Shown: positions 1 to 8,803, counted from the stretch's first letter. The stretch is 64,000 nucleotides of DNA from Arthrobacter sp. PAMC25564 (GCF_004798705.1 NZ_CP039290.1:2108001-2172000), one strand, 5' to 3'. Made by a program: numbers and translations. Notes: a model not told the origin generated them from the sequence alone.

Positions 1-1
1 C

Positions 2-859
2 CGGGATCTGCAGCCGCTGCGGGCAGGGGATGAGACCAGTACCGGGCTGCGGATCCTCACCGCCCGGCGGGCGGACAAATCCGCGGACCGGGTCCGGGCG
101 ATCAACCGGCTGCAGGCCCAGCTGCTCGAATACTTCCCGGCGCTGGAGCGGGCCTTTGACTACAGCCGCTCCAAAGCAGCACTGCTGCTGCTCACCAGAC
201 ACCGCACCCCGGACGGGATCCGCCGCACCGGCCAGGCCAGGCTGCAGGCGTGGCTGAAGAAACAAGGGGCCCGATCCTCCGCCGCGGTCGCCCGGGCCGC
301 CGTGGACGCGGCGAAATCCCAGCACACCACCGTGCCCGCGCAGCACCTCGGGGAGCTGATCGTCGCCGCCCTCGCACAGGAGATCATCACCCTGGACAAG
401 GAACTGGCCGACCTCGATGCCCTGATCGGCGAGAAGGTCACCGAACACCGGCACACCGCGTCCCTGCTCAGCATGCCCGGCTTCGGACCCGTCCTGGTCG
501 CTGAGTTCCTCGGCGCCACCGGCGGAGACCTCGCCATCTTTCAAACCGCGGACCGCTTCGCCGGCGTCGCCGGACTCGCCCCGGCGCCCCGGGACTCCGG
601 CAGGATCACCGGCAACCACCACCGCCCCCGCCGCTACGACCGGCGGCTCCTGCGCGTGTTCTATTTGTCCGGGCTCTCCGCCCTGAAATCCTGCCCGGCC
701 TCCCGGAGGTACTACGACCGAAAACGCACCGAAGGCAAAACCCACATCCAGGCCATGCTGTCCCTGGCCCGGCGCCGCCTGAACGTCCTCTGGGCCATGC
801 TCCGCGACGGCACCACCTACACGCCGGTCCCGGCGACGGCAGCGCGGTTTGCCGCCTGA
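2..859 (+). CDS. IS110-family transposase, 5' end cut by window
   Basis: This is the C-terminal part of a transposase of the IS110/IS116/IS902 family. The frame is open from the first bases of the window, so the N-terminal DEDD catalytic region lies outside. The visible part ends with the conserved C-terminal domain: a helix-hairpin-helix-like stretch (LLSMPGFGPVLVAEFLG), the AGLAPAPRDSG motif and the RRYDRRLLRVFYLSGL segment, followed by a normal TGA stop. No disruption is seen in the visible part. IS110 elements lack long terminal inverted repeats, so the right boundary cannot be placed exactly. The next 120 bp hold nothing recognisable. Confidence 0.9.
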   Translation, partial: RDLQPLRAGDETSTGLRILTARRADKSADRVRAINRLQAQLLEYFPALERAFDYSRSKAALLLLTRHRTPDGIRRTGQARLQAWLKKQGARSSAAVARAAVDAAKSQHTTVPAQHLGELIVAALAQEIITLDKELADLDALIGEKVTEHRHTASLLSMPGFGPVLVAEFLGATGGDLAIFQTADRFAGVAGLAPAPRDSGRITGNHHRPRRYDRRLLRVFYLSGLSALKSCPASRRYYDRKRTEGKTHIQAMLSLARRRLNVLWAMLRDGTTYTPVPATAARFAA

Positions 860-980
860 TCCGCCTCGGGCAGCAAACGTCATCGGGGATCATCGGTGTT
901 CCGCGCTTCCGGGCTTCTTAGCGCTGCAGGGATGTTGCCGAGGTCTCCTGTGGGGACTGATGCTGGCGTCGGCTAAGGAA

Positions 981-1971
981 TCACGACTCTCGTGCGCTTG
1001 GTTTTTCCTCATCAAGGGCATAGAGGCTGACGACACGCCCTGTAAAGGGGACAAACCAGGAGGATAGATCGAGATTAGCCATACCAAGGTGTGCGTAGTC
1101 GGGGTCGCTGGCGATGCCGTCCAGCGACGGGTCGTAGAGCGTTTCATGATCTAAGTCCTCGAACAGAGAGTCCTCGGCCCAGGATCGCCAGTTACTAGCC
1201 AGAGGCAGTTCCGGGTACAGCTCGCCGAGCGTCTCGACGCCGTCGAGGACCAGTCGAAGGGCTATTTCCTGGGCAACGCAGGTTGGAGACCGGAAACCTG
1301 CAACGAAGGAAGTGCCAAGGTCCACGGTTACGGTCAGGAACTTCTGCGCGAAAAGTGCGTTGTAGCGGGTTCGGTACAACGGAGGGAGATCATCGATCCG
1401 AAGAGTCTCGCTGACCGAACCAGACTCCCGGAGTACGCAGATGTCATCGTACGCAGATGTCATCGAAAAGTTCGTCCACGAGCGTATTGCAGGCCCACGC
1501 CATGGCGCCGGCCAAGGCTGTTGCCTCACGAAGTGATCGGGCTCGCTGGTCGGGATGGGTTTCGCTTTCGTCGTACCCCAGTCGTTGAAGGCTTAGCCCG
1601 GGTACCTCGCTAAACGACTTAAGAATGTCCTGAATGATCTCGTCATCACTCCGAGGCGCCTCCTTTCGGGAGGCAGCTATTGTCGGGACCACCCCGTCCG
1701 TTTCCGCAGAATCGGGGACTTCTTCCGCCCACCACGTGGCTCCGGTTGCGACAATCCCGGGGATGTCATCGACGAGCCTGTCGGGGTCTACTACCAACTG
1801 CAAGGCAGGGGCGGCACCCTCTCCTGCCTGCGAAAGAGACTCGGAAGCTTCATCTGGATCGTCTGCGAAGTTCTCTCTGACCCAGTCCTGGACGTAGGCA
1901 TCGAGCTTCCGTGGATCCTCAATCTCTATGTCCAGCTCGACGTGTAGCTTCACTTCGCGTTGATCCGTCAT
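981..1971 (-). pseudogene. Hypothetical gene split by a 16-bp tandem duplication
   Basis: Two minus-strand frames lie end to end: 1971 down to 1444 (175 aa, acidic, starting MTDQREVKLHVEL) and 1463 down to 981 (160 aa from MTSAYDDICVLRE). They meet exactly at a perfect 16-bp tandem repeat (1433-1464). Removing one copy joins the frames into a single protein of about 324 aa, reading through DELFDDIC then VLRESGS at the junction. The gene therefore looks like a recently broken single ORF. I do not recognise the family. It has no signal peptide or obvious membrane segment. It lies between an IS110 gene and the outer transposon, so it may be a remnant of accessory DNA. It could also be two short proteins, but the exact repeat at the junction argues for breakage. 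Confidence 0.75.
1433..1464. repeat. Perfect 16-bp tandem duplication
   Basis: The unit GTACGCAGATGTCATC occurs twice in direct succession (1433-1448 and 1449-1464). Because 16 is not a multiple of three, it shifts the minus-strand frame of the hypothetical gene that spans it. Confidence 0.95.
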
Positions 1972-2043
1972 GAGGACAACCTACCTGCACACCCGCCCAC
2001 AGGATCAGTACCAAGGCAGAAGTAGAGAAACCACCTGACGGGT

Positions 2044-2073
2044 TGTCTCGAAAAGCAACAGCTTTCTAAGACA
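2044..2073. other. 30-bp res-like palindrome left of the outer transposon
   Basis: The 30-bp imperfect palindrome has the outer arms TGTCTCGAAAAGC and GCTTTCTAAGACA. It matches, in length and in its TGTCT...AGACA arms, the palindrome at 13169-13198 beside the outer resolvase region. The form fits a serine-resolvase crossover site. The outer transposon begins 41 bp to its right. Binding by a resolvase is inferred. Confidence 0.5.
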
Positions 2074-2099
2074 CTGATCTATGGTCAAATGAGCCGGCC

Positions 2100-2114
2100 G
2101 TGTTGTCATTTTCC
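2100..2114. repeat. 15-bp direct repeat, left flank of outer transposon
   Basis: GTGTTGTCATTTTCC abuts the left terminal inverted repeat. An exact copy abuts the right terminal inverted repeat at 18182-18196. The boundaries were set independently by aligning the transposon ends, so the coincidence is strong. It is longer than the short target duplication usual for this transposon family, so its origin as a simple target duplication is uncertain. Confidence 0.7.
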
Positions 2115-2164
2115 TGTAATTCTCCGCGGTATTTGGCGTGTATTTCGCGGCGTTATATGGCGCG
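2115..2164. repeat. Left terminal inverted repeat of outer transposon
   Basis: The 50 bp align without gaps to the right end read from 18181 (35 of 50 identical). A GGCG motif sits at bases 21-24 and further TTTGGCG/TATGGCG half-sites sit inside, as expected for a series of transposase-binding sites. The same register is seen at the ends of the inner element. The stop of the AAA helper gene lies just inside. Confidence 0.7.
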
Positions 2165-2165
2165 G

Positions 2166-3072
2166 TCAGGTGCCGATGAGCAGGGTTTCGCGGGCTGCTT
2201 CTACGACTTCCTTGGTGATGCTGTTGAGCTGGTTGATGTCGCGGATGCGCGTGATTTGGGTGAAGAGGCGCTGGATGAGCCGGAAGTTGCCGTTGGTGAT
2301 TCGGGCGACAGCGGCGATGGCTTCGGCGTCGGTGAAGTCCTGGGGGTCGATACTTAGGCCGAGTTCCTGCCAGCGGTTCGTGAGGACGAAGGTGAGTTCC
2401 TCGGTGCCGAGGGTTCGGTAATGGTGGGCGAAGCCGATGCGGCTGTAGAGCTGGGGGTAGCGGGCGAGGCGTTTTTCGATGCCGGGCATGCCGATAAGGA
2501 TGACGCCCATGGTGTGGCGGTCGTAGTAGTCCCGGACTTGCTCGAGGGCCGGGGGTTTGAGCCGGTCGGCCTCGTCGATGATGAGGAAGTTCGGTCAGGC
2601 CGGATGCCCGGGAGTCGCGGTGCTCGAAGACGTCGATGTTGCCTTCCCGGGCGTATTCGGCTGCCCAGGAGATTCTTTGGCAGATCCGGGGTAGTTGCCG
2701 GTCGATCTCTCGGGGGCTGATGGTCACGGTGGGGGTCCAGAATGCTGTTCTGGCTTCGATCACGCAGGCAGGGACGGGCTCGGTGTTGGTTTGACCGGTC
2801 CGCTGCCATTGTTCCCATTCGGTCGCGCCGGCGTAGGCGCGTGCGGAGAGGGTTTTACCGACGCCGGGCGGTCCGTAGCAGACGCCGATGTGGCGGTTGG
2901 TGCGTACTGCGGTGGCGAATTCGGTGAAGCGCCGGTGCTCCTTGGTGATGAGAAATGCAGGCGTGTCGGGCGGGACCGGTGGCGGGGCGGCGGAAATCTC
3001 GCCGAGATTGTTGAAGAGGAAGCGGCGTCCGTCGTCATTCTCATCCTTGGCGGTCATGGGCGTTCCTCTCAT
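2166..3072 (-). pseudogene. TniB/TnpB-like AAA+ transposition helper, frameshifted
   Basis: This is the ATP-binding helper of a Tn552/Tn402-type transposase. The first frame (from 3072, or more likely the ATG at 3057 with GAGAGGAA upstream) encodes the conserved ITKEHRRFTEFATAV start and Walker A GPPGVGKT. It loses frame near 2590-2600, after the residues RASGLTEL. The Walker B stretch FLIIDEAD and everything down to the stop at 2166 (including MGVILIGMPGIEKRL) are in another frame. The spacing needs one base removed or two added to restore the protein. The intact homologue at 11489-12301 reads straight through this point. It follows the transposase gene by a few bases in one operon. A programmed shift is possible but no slippery sequence stands out. 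Confidence 0.85.
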
Positions 3073-3075
3073 GGG

Positions 3076-4527
3076 TCAGTCTTCGGCGTAGGTGCGGAGC
3101 CGGTGCTGTTTGGGATCCGCGGATTGCCCGCCGGTTTCTGCAGGTTCGGCGGGTGCCGGCGGCGCGTAGCGGTCGTCGGCGGGGAGGGCATCGGCGAGGC
3201 TGAGTTTGGTGCGCAGCTGTTTCTTCAGTTCGTTCCGGCGTGCTGATCTGGCCGCCTTGAGCTGCTTGAAGGTGACAGAACCGGCGGCGAGTTCCGGGGC
3301 GATGGCGCGGCAGAGGAACGTGTCCTGGTGCCAGACGCGGATCTCGGCCATGTCCCGGGGGTCGTAGCGGATGGTGACGGTCTCGCCGACGTAGGCGGAG
3401 AGTGTGAGGTCCAGGTAGCGCAGGCCGTTGAAGTGGATGCCGTCGCGGTGGACGATGCGCTGGTGTGCGACGGTCAGGAGCAGGAGGTCAAGGTCCTCGG
3501 GTCGGACGGGCATTCTGGGGATCCAGCCGCCGGCCTGCCAGCGTGCGGCGGGGACCTCTCCGGTTTCGGAGTGCGTGCGTTGGTTGTATTCGTCAACGAT
3601 GAACTGCTCGAGCGCGGCGTCGAGCTGCTCGAGGGTCATCGTCGGTGCCGTCACCGGCGTCCCGCGGGTGCCGTGCGGGATGAAACCGGGCAGATGCGGC
3701 AGGAGTTCGTCGGTGATGGTGCGGTAGAACCGCTCTATCTTTCCGCGGCCCTGCGGCACGCCTGGGAGGGAATGGATGAGGCGGATGTGGGTGTCTAGGC
3801 AGACCCGTTCAAGGTGGGTGCTGGTGAAATCTGCGCCGTGATCGCTGTAGAGGAGATCGGGCAGACCCATGACGGGCCAGGCCGGATGCTTCTTGCGCTG
3901 CACGGCCTGGTGAAGGGCCAGTGCCGTCTGGAGCGCGGTCGGCGCACCGGTGAAGACGGTGTAGCCGGCGATGGCGCGGGAGTAGTCATCGAGTACGACG
4001 GTCAGCCACGGGCGTGCGCGGGCGCCGGCGGCGTCGACGATCTCGATGTCCAGCTCGGTGTGGTCGCACTGCCATTGCTCGTTCGCGCGGCTGGCTGTGC
4101 GCCGGTAGACCAGCTCGAACCGGTCCCGGTACGCGGCGTCGCCTTCGAGGGCGATGGTGCGCAGTCCGGGATCGATGGCGGAAACGATCGCCCGGACCGT
4201 CGAGTAGCCGGGGGCCGGGATGCCGCGGTCGATCGCGACGTCACAGATCCGCCGGTGGATGAACGCGATAGTCGGCGCCGGCCGGCGGAGCGCGAGGCCT
4301 TCGATCGCACCCACGATTTCGGGCGGGAGCGAATGGCTCCCGCGGTCCGAGCGTGGCTGGCGGCCAAGGTCCGCGACCGAGCCGCCGGCGCGGAATCCTG
4401 CCGTCCACCGTTGCAGGGTGCGGAGGGGGATGCCGGCCTGGCCGGAGATCCTGGCGAGGGGAACACCGTCATCGAGGTGCTGCCGGAGCAGTGCCGCCCG
4501 GTCGTCGGCCGACAGCCGATGCTTCAT
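3076..4527 (-). CDS. DDE transposase of Tn552/TniA type (rve core, Mu-like C-terminus)
   Basis: The 483-aa protein catalyses DNA strand transfer of the outer transposon. An N-terminal helix-turn-helix (residues about 15-45, GIPLRTLQRW) is followed by an integrase core with the catalytic triad visible as Asp155 (CDHTELD), Asp229 (YSDHGADF) and Glu265 (GRGKIERFY). A beta-barrel Mu-type C-terminal region follows (residues 330-420, with IVHRDGIHFNGLRY). The start ATG overlaps the resolvase stop in an ATGA, and the stop lies just before the AAA helper gene, so the three form one operon. The sequence is intact, unlike the homologous gene of the inner element. Confidence 0.9.
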   Translation of the reverse strand: MKHRLSADDRAALLRQHLDDGVPLARISGQAGIPLRTLQRWTAGFRAGGSVADLGRQPRSDRGSHSLPPEIVGAIEGLALRRPAPTIAFIHRRICDVAIDRGIPAPGYSTVRAIVSAIDPGLRTIALEGDAAYRDRFELVYRRTASRANEQWQCDHTELDIEIVDAAGARARPWLTVVLDDYSRAIAGYTVFTGAPTALQTALALHQAVQRKKHPAWPVMGLPDLLYSDHGADFTSTHLERVCLDTHIRLIHSLPGVPQGRGKIERFYRTITDELLPHLPGFIPHGTRGTPVTAPTMTLEQLDAALEQFIVDEYNQRTHSETGEVPAARWQAGGWIPRMPVRPEDLDLLLLTVAHQRIVHRDGIHFNGLRYLDLTLSAYVGETVTIRYDPRDMAEIRVWHQDTFLCRAIAPELAAGSVTFKQLKAARSARRNELKKQLRTKLSLADALPADDRYAPPAPAEPAETGGQSADPKQHRLRTYAED

Positions 4528-5111
4528 GACCGGCGGTCTTCGGCCGCCTGCCGGTGGCGGTAGAGCGTCGCGCGGCTCCAGCCGACGAGCCGGGCCGCGT
4601 CCTCAGCGGTGCGTCCCTTCGAGCGGGCGTCCGACGCGATCGCGAGCTTGTCGGCGATGACGAGCGGGTCGGACAAGGGTCGGCCGAAGCGGGTTCCGCC
4701 CTGCCGAGCCGCGGCGATGCCCGCGTTCACGCGTTCGACGATCAACTCCCGCTCATACTCGGCAAGGGTCGCGAGCATGTTGAGCATCAGGCGGCCCGAC
4801 GTTGTTGTGGGGTCAATGCCGTCCGAAATGGACCTCAGGAGCACACCGCGCTCCCGCAGCAGGTTCACCGTGTTCAACACATCGATCAAGGACCGGCCGA
4901 GCCGGTCCACCCGCCACACGACGACGGTGTCACCCGGCTCAACATACGCGAGGAGCTTTTTCATCCCGGGCCGCTCAATAGCGGCCTTGCTCCCGGAAGT
5001 GACGTCGGCGAACACATCGCGTTTCTGAACCCCGGCATCGACCAGTGCATCGAGCTGCAACTTCGCGTCCTGGCCCGACGTACTCACGCGCGTATACCCG
5101 AGATGTCTCAC
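4524..5111 (-). CDS. Serine resolvase of the outer transposon
   Basis: This 195-aa small serine recombinase resolves transposition cointegrates at a res site. The start is the GTG at 5111, giving VRHLGYTRVSTSGQ with the nucleophile Ser10. The catalytic domain shows VVWRVDRLGRS and LATLAEYERELIVERV, and a C-terminal helix-turn-helix (AARLVGWSRATLYRHR) ends the protein. The frame continues upstream only through non-homologous sequence. The gene leads the operon resolvase, transposase, AAA helper. About 115 bp upstream the inner transposon has inserted, moving the likely res palindrome away to 13169-13198. Confidence 0.9.
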   Translation of the reverse strand: MRHLGYTRVSTSGQDAKLQLDALVDAGVQKRDVFADVTSGSKAAIERPGMKKLLAYVEPGDTVVVWRVDRLGRSLIDVLNTVNLLRERGVLLRSISDGIDPTTTSGRLMLNMLATLAEYERELIVERVNAGIAAARQGGTRFGRPLSDPLVIADKLAIASDARSKGRTAEDAARLVGWSRATLYRHRQAAEDRRS

Positions 5112-5226
5112 CCGGCCATTGTGCCTCAGAAACCCCCGGACGGCACCCGCCTGAGACGATCCACGGTGAGACACCTTTACAAGACACAGGGCGGCCCGGC
5201 AGGACGCCGATTCCTTCGACCCTCCC

Positions 5227-5280
5227 TGTGACTGTTCGTTCGGAATGGCGGTTTTTTCACAGCTCGGTTTGGCGGTTTGG
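5227..5280. repeat. Left terminal inverted repeat of inner transposon (CCTCCC at 5221-5226)
   Basis: The end starts TGTGACTGTT and holds two transposase-site-like blocks, AATGGCGGTT (5244-5253) and CGGTTTGGCGGT (5265-5276). The GGCG of the first block falls at bases 21-24, as in the other ends of this family in the window. Confidence 0.85.
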
Positions 5281-5397
5281 CTGGGGCTGAACGGCGAGGG
5301 TGGAGCGGGCTGGTTCGAGAGGTTTCCTCGAGTATTGGGAGTGGAATGGGGTATGTTCGCCGGAGAGCGGTAGTACCGCGTGAACGAGGGGGATCGT

Positions 5398-6543
5398 ATG
5401 CCGGAGCCCGGTGTCGAGGTTGTATGGGGCGCTCTGGAGCGGGCCTTACGGAAGGCCGGGCACGACGAGCTGTGGCTCCAGTTCCGACCCCGCGGTTCGA
5501 AGGATGTCTTTGACGCGGTCCAAGCCGCGGTCCAAGTTGCCAACCAGGAGGTCGAGGACGCCGGGTGGGGCGATGAAGTGTTCACCGAGGGAGTCTCGGA
5601 CTCCGACGCCGGACCGGTGGCGCTGATGAGCAGGGTGGGCACCGAGGAGGGCGTGCGCGCCTGGTTTGCTGTCTTCGCCCGGCATTTACAGGCCCTGGGG
5701 CTGTCCGGGAAGGTCACCGCCGCGCCGACGGCGTTTTTCCCGGACTGGCTGAGCGGCGAAGTCCGGCTGCCGAGGCAGCTTACGGCCTTTGTTTCCTACC
5801 AGACCAACGATCTGGCTCTGCTGGATGCAGACGAAGAGCGGCGTGCCTGGCATGTCCCGGCCGCACTGACGGCGAAGGTGGCCGATGCCGCCACGGCGTG
5901 GGGCCGCTTCAACGGCGCGGATGTGTACCTGCAGCGCTACATTCACCAGACCCGATCGAAGAACCCGGACGTGGGGTCTGCCCTGGCGGGCGCGGCCGCG
6001 AAATTCGCCATGGCTCGTGTGACCTACCTGCGGTCTCAGCCCCGCCGGCTGGCCTGGGCGTCGCTGGGCACCCTGGGCCGGACCTGTTACGGGGTCATGG
6101 ACGACACGGTGTCCTGGCAGGTCCGGCTGGCCCAGGTCACCCGGGCCATGGCCGCGTTCCCCGCGGACACCGATCTGGCGTTCGTGCAGTACAGCAATCC
6201 CCTCACCAGTAGTTGGCAGGCACTTTCCACCGCCAGGCCAGCGCCGCCCTACGTGAAGGAAAGCGACATCCGCTACAACAGGCACCTGAATAAGCAGTAC
6301 ATCCCTGACGCGCACGGGCTGCAGCTCCTCACCGACGCACACCTGGCAAACGCGAACAATCTCTCCGACTGGATCATCGAGCCTCTCGGCGAAGGAAAGC
6401 ACCTCGTGCAGGCCAAAGACCTGGAGTCCTGGTACGCCACCATCGACCCGGACCCCGAAACACTGGCAAAGGCGCGCGCCGACTTCGGAGGCATGATCCT
6501 GACCCCGGAGATCATCGCGGCCAACCCGCCACCCTGGCGCTGA
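5398..6543 (+). CDS. Hypothetical protein, first of a tandem paralogous pair
   Basis: I do not recognise this 381-aa protein. The ATG at 5398 follows a GGGGGA Shine-Dalgarno run, and the second copy begins in identical context. It has no signal peptide or membrane segment and ends in a proline-rich NPPPWR tail. The copies share clear conserved blocks: ELWLQFRPRGSKD near residue 25, AFFPDWLSG, NKQYIPDAHGLQLLTDAHL, LSDWIIEPLGEGKHLVQAKDLE and WYATIDPDPETLAKARADFGGMILTPEIIA. The conserved C-terminal half suggests the functional core. The gene is cargo of the inner transposon, transcribed toward the resolvase and transposase genes. Base composition is like its neighbours. Confidence 0.85.
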   Translation: MPEPGVEVVWGALERALRKAGHDELWLQFRPRGSKDVFDAVQAAVQVANQEVEDAGWGDEVFTEGVSDSDAGPVALMSRVGTEEGVRAWFAVFARHLQALGLSGKVTAAPTAFFPDWLSGEVRLPRQLTAFVSYQTNDLALLDADEERRAWHVPAALTAKVADAATAWGRFNGADVYLQRYIHQTRSKNPDVGSALAGAAAKFAMARVTYLRSQPRRLAWASLGTLGRTCYGVMDDTVSWQVRLAQVTRAMAAFPADTDLAFVQYSNPLTSSWQALSTARPAPPYVKESDIRYNRHLNKQYIPDAHGLQLLTDAHLANANNLSDWIIEPLGEGKHLVQAKDLESWYATIDPDPETLAKARADFGGMILTPEIIAANPPPWR

Positions 6544-6595
6544 CCAATGGCCACGGCTCAATATCGATAGCACCGCGTGAACGAAGGGGGATCGT

Positions 6596-7738
6596 ATGCC
6601 GGAGCCCAGTGTCGAGGTTGTGTGGGGCGCGTTGTCGAGGGCGTGGCGGAAGGCCCAGTACGAGGAACTGTGGCTGCAGTTCCGGCCCCGCGGTTCGAAG
6701 GATGCCTTTGACGCCGTCGCGGCTGCGGTCCAGGTCGCGAACCAGGAAGTCGAGGATGCCGGGTGGGGCGCCGAAGTCTTCACGGGGGGGCTCTCGGATT
6801 CCGATGCCGGACCGGTGGCGCTGATGAGCAGGGCCGGCCCCAAGGAGGGTGTGCGGGCCTGGTTTGATGCCTTCGCCCGGCATTTGCAGGTCCTGGGGAT
6901 GTCCGGGAAGGTCACGGCGGCGCCGCAGGCGTTTTTCCCGGACTGGCTGAGCGGCAAAGTCGAACTGCCCCGACAGCTCACCGCGTTCGTGGCCTACCGG
7001 ACTGATGATCTGGCGCTGCTGAATGAGCAGGAGCGCAGAAGGAGCTGGTACGTCCCGTCCGAACTGACGGCCAAGATCGCTGACGCCGGCGCGGCGTGGG
7101 GCCGCTTTGACGGTGCCGACGTCTATTTGCTGCGCAACATCCATCGGGTCCGGACGAAGAATCCGGACGTTGGGCCGCCGCTGGCGGACGGCGTGGCGAA
7201 GTTCGGACAGGCTGGTGTGACCTACCTGCGGTCCGAGCCGCGCCGGATGGTTTCGATGTCGTTGGGCACTCAGGGCCGGGCCTGCTATCAGGTCATGGAC
7301 GACACGGTGCCCTGGCCGGACCGGCTGGCCCAGGTTGTCCGGGCCCTGGTCGCGTTCCCCGGGGACACCGATCTGGCGTTCATACAGCACAGCCACGTCT
7401 ACCCCTATTGGAGCGATCTTTCCACCGGCAGGCCCCTGCTCCCCTACGTGGACGAAACCCAGATCTTCTACAACAGGCACCTGTATGCGCAGTACATTCC
7501 CGACGCGCACGGGCTGCAGCTCCTCACCGACGCCCACCTGACACACGCAAACGACCTGTCCGACTGGATCATCGAACCTCTCGGGGCAGGAAAGCACCTC
7601 GTGCAGGCCAAAGACCTGGAGCCCTGGTACGCCACCATCGACCCGGACCCGGACACACTGGCAAAGGCGCGCGCCGACTTCGGAGGAATGATCCTCACGC
7701 CCGAGATCATCGCGAACAACCCGCCGCCCTGGCGCTGA
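6596..7738 (+). CDS. Hypothetical protein, second of a tandem paralogous pair
   Basis: This 380-aa protein is closely similar to the preceding one over its whole length and has the same length, the same start context and the same NPPPWR end. The roughly 35 bp before both ATGs are nearly identical (ACCGCGTGAACGA then GGGGGATCGT), showing that the duplicated unit included the ribosome-binding region. The copies differ most around residues 140-200 and 265-290, the region one might expect to set specificity. No family is recognised. Only 52 bp separate the genes, so they probably share a transcript. Confidence 0.85.
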   Translation: MPEPSVEVVWGALSRAWRKAQYEELWLQFRPRGSKDAFDAVAAAVQVANQEVEDAGWGAEVFTGGLSDSDAGPVALMSRAGPKEGVRAWFDAFARHLQVLGMSGKVTAAPQAFFPDWLSGKVELPRQLTAFVAYRTDDLALLNEQERRRSWYVPSELTAKIADAGAAWGRFDGADVYLLRNIHRVRTKNPDVGPPLADGVAKFGQAGVTYLRSEPRRMVSMSLGTQGRACYQVMDDTVPWPDRLAQVVRALVAFPGDTDLAFIQHSHVYPYWSDLSTGRPLLPYVDETQIFYNRHLYAQYIPDAHGLQLLTDAHLTHANDLSDWIIEPLGAGKHLVQAKDLEPWYATIDPDPDTLAKARADFGGMILTPEIIANNPPPWR

Positions 7739-7976
7739 CGAATAGCCGAAGCTGCGATCCCTCAGACCTGGCTGAGGCAGCTTCAGAATCAGCGGAAGCT
7801 CGTTGGCGAGTGCCTGGTCGGGACTTTCTCGGTGTGCGGGAAACGACCGTTTCCGCTACAAACCGACAGTTACTTCCAAAAGATTCGATGCACCCCGATT
7901 TTTTGTAGCTAAACCCAGTGCCGTTTTCTATGTGCCGGTTCTTCCCCCGGTCGACGGGTATTGGTACGTTTGGCGC
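7739..7976. other. Region before the second resolvase gene, with a perfect palindrome
   Basis: No gene is seen. GGAAACG and CGTTTCC form a perfect inverted repeat at 7839-7854, a plausible part of a res site or resolvase operator for the gene that follows. The resolvase frame extends upstream through this stretch but without resemblance to the family. Confidence 0.4.
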
Positions 7977-8588
7977 ATGGGTCATCTTCTGGGCTATGCC
8001 CGTGTGTCGACCGGGGACCAAGACGCGGCCCTTCAACAGGACGCGTTGAAGGCTGCCGGCTGTTACCGCATTTTCGCCGACACGGCTTCCGGGTCCCTGG
8101 AGTCCCGTCCCGAACTGACGAAGGTCCTGGATCAGCTCCGACCCGGAGACACCTTGGTCGTGTGGCGGCTTGACCGGCTCGGCAGGTCCATCCGGCATCT
8201 GATCGACCAGCTGGCCGACCTCCAGGAGCGGGGCATCGGATTCCGTTCCCTTCAAGAAGCGATCGACACGACCTCATCGGGCGGCCGGCTGGTCTTTCAC
8301 GTTTTCGCGGCGCTGGCGGAGTTCGAACGGGACCTGATCCGGGAGCGAACGAACGCCGGTCTTCAGGCGGCCAGGGCACGAGGACGCGTCGGCGGCCGGC
8401 CTGCGCTGCTGACCAAGGACAAGCTCCGGACCGCCCGCCGGATGTATGAGCAGAAGGACATGACGGTGGCCAAGATTGGCGAGGTTCTCGGCGTCAGCCG
8501 CACCACCGTCTACCGGGCACTGCGGCGCGAACCGGCCCCTGCTGCGGGACGGCGGCAGTCAACCGCAACCAAGAAGACCGTCCGGTGA
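7977..8588 (+). CDS. Serine resolvase of the inner transposon
   Basis: The 203-aa small serine recombinase starts at the ATG at 7977 (MGHLLGYARVSTGDQ, nucleophile Ser11). It shows VVWRLDRLGRSIRHLI, FAALAEFERDLIRERT and a C-terminal helix-turn-helix (IGEVLGVSRTTVYRAL). Its stop overlaps a GTG that begins the transposase frame (GTGA), mirroring the ATGA overlap in the outer element. It would resolve cointegrates made by the inner element. Confidence 0.9.
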   Translation: MGHLLGYARVSTGDQDAALQQDALKAAGCYRIFADTASGSLESRPELTKVLDQLRPGDTLVVWRLDRLGRSIRHLIDQLADLQERGIGFRSLQEAIDTTSSGGRLVFHVFAALAEFERDLIRERTNAGLQAARARGRVGGRPALLTKDKLRTARRMYEQKDMTVAKIGEVLGVSRTTVYRALRREPAPAAGRRQSTATKKTVR

Positions 8589-8803
8589 CAGGCGGAGGCA
8601 GCACCCCGAACGGTGACGCTGCCTCCATGCCTGAACACACGGCGTTCTTGCGCTGGCAGATTTTGCGCCGGCATGTCGAAGACGGTGTGCCGTTGAAAAC
8701 CCTCGCGGCGCACGAAGGCATAGGACTTCGGACGCTTCAGCGTTGGCATGCTGCCCATAAACGTCACGGCATCAACGGGCTGGCGGCAGCGGTTACGTCC
8801 CGC
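8585..8803 (+). pseudogene. Inner DDE transposase, 5' fragment
   Basis: This is the N-terminal 73 codons of the inner transposase, with the helix-turn-helix (GVPLKTLAAHEGIGLRTLQRW) that aligns with residues 20-41 of the outer transposase. Translation may start at the GTG overlapping the resolvase stop or at the ATG at 8627. An IS256-family insertion cuts the gene after AAAVTSR. Joining the codon ending at 8803 to the codon at 10209 restores one frame of about 500 aa. Confidence 0.85.
8789..8803. repeat. 15-bp inverted repeat flanking the IS256-family insertion
   Basis: GCGGTTACGTCCCGC here is the exact reverse complement of GCGGGACGTAACCGC at 10208-10222. In the uninterrupted gene these would form a near-perfect palindrome, so the insertion appears to have landed at its centre. 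Confidence 0.8.

Noticed and set aside
2580..2610. Programmed frameshift in the outer AAA helper gene
   Set aside because: No slippery heptamer or stimulatory structure is evident, and the intact homologue at 11489 is read in a single frame.
4524..5717. Extended 397-codon version of the outer resolvase
   Set aside because: Homology begins at the GTG at 5111, and the upstream part reads antisense through the transposon end and the first cargo gene.
5686..6981. Long minus-strand frame of 431 codons opposite the paralogous genes
   Set aside because: It is the antisense of two well-supported plus-strand genes. High GC leaves such frames open, and it has no recognisable motifs.
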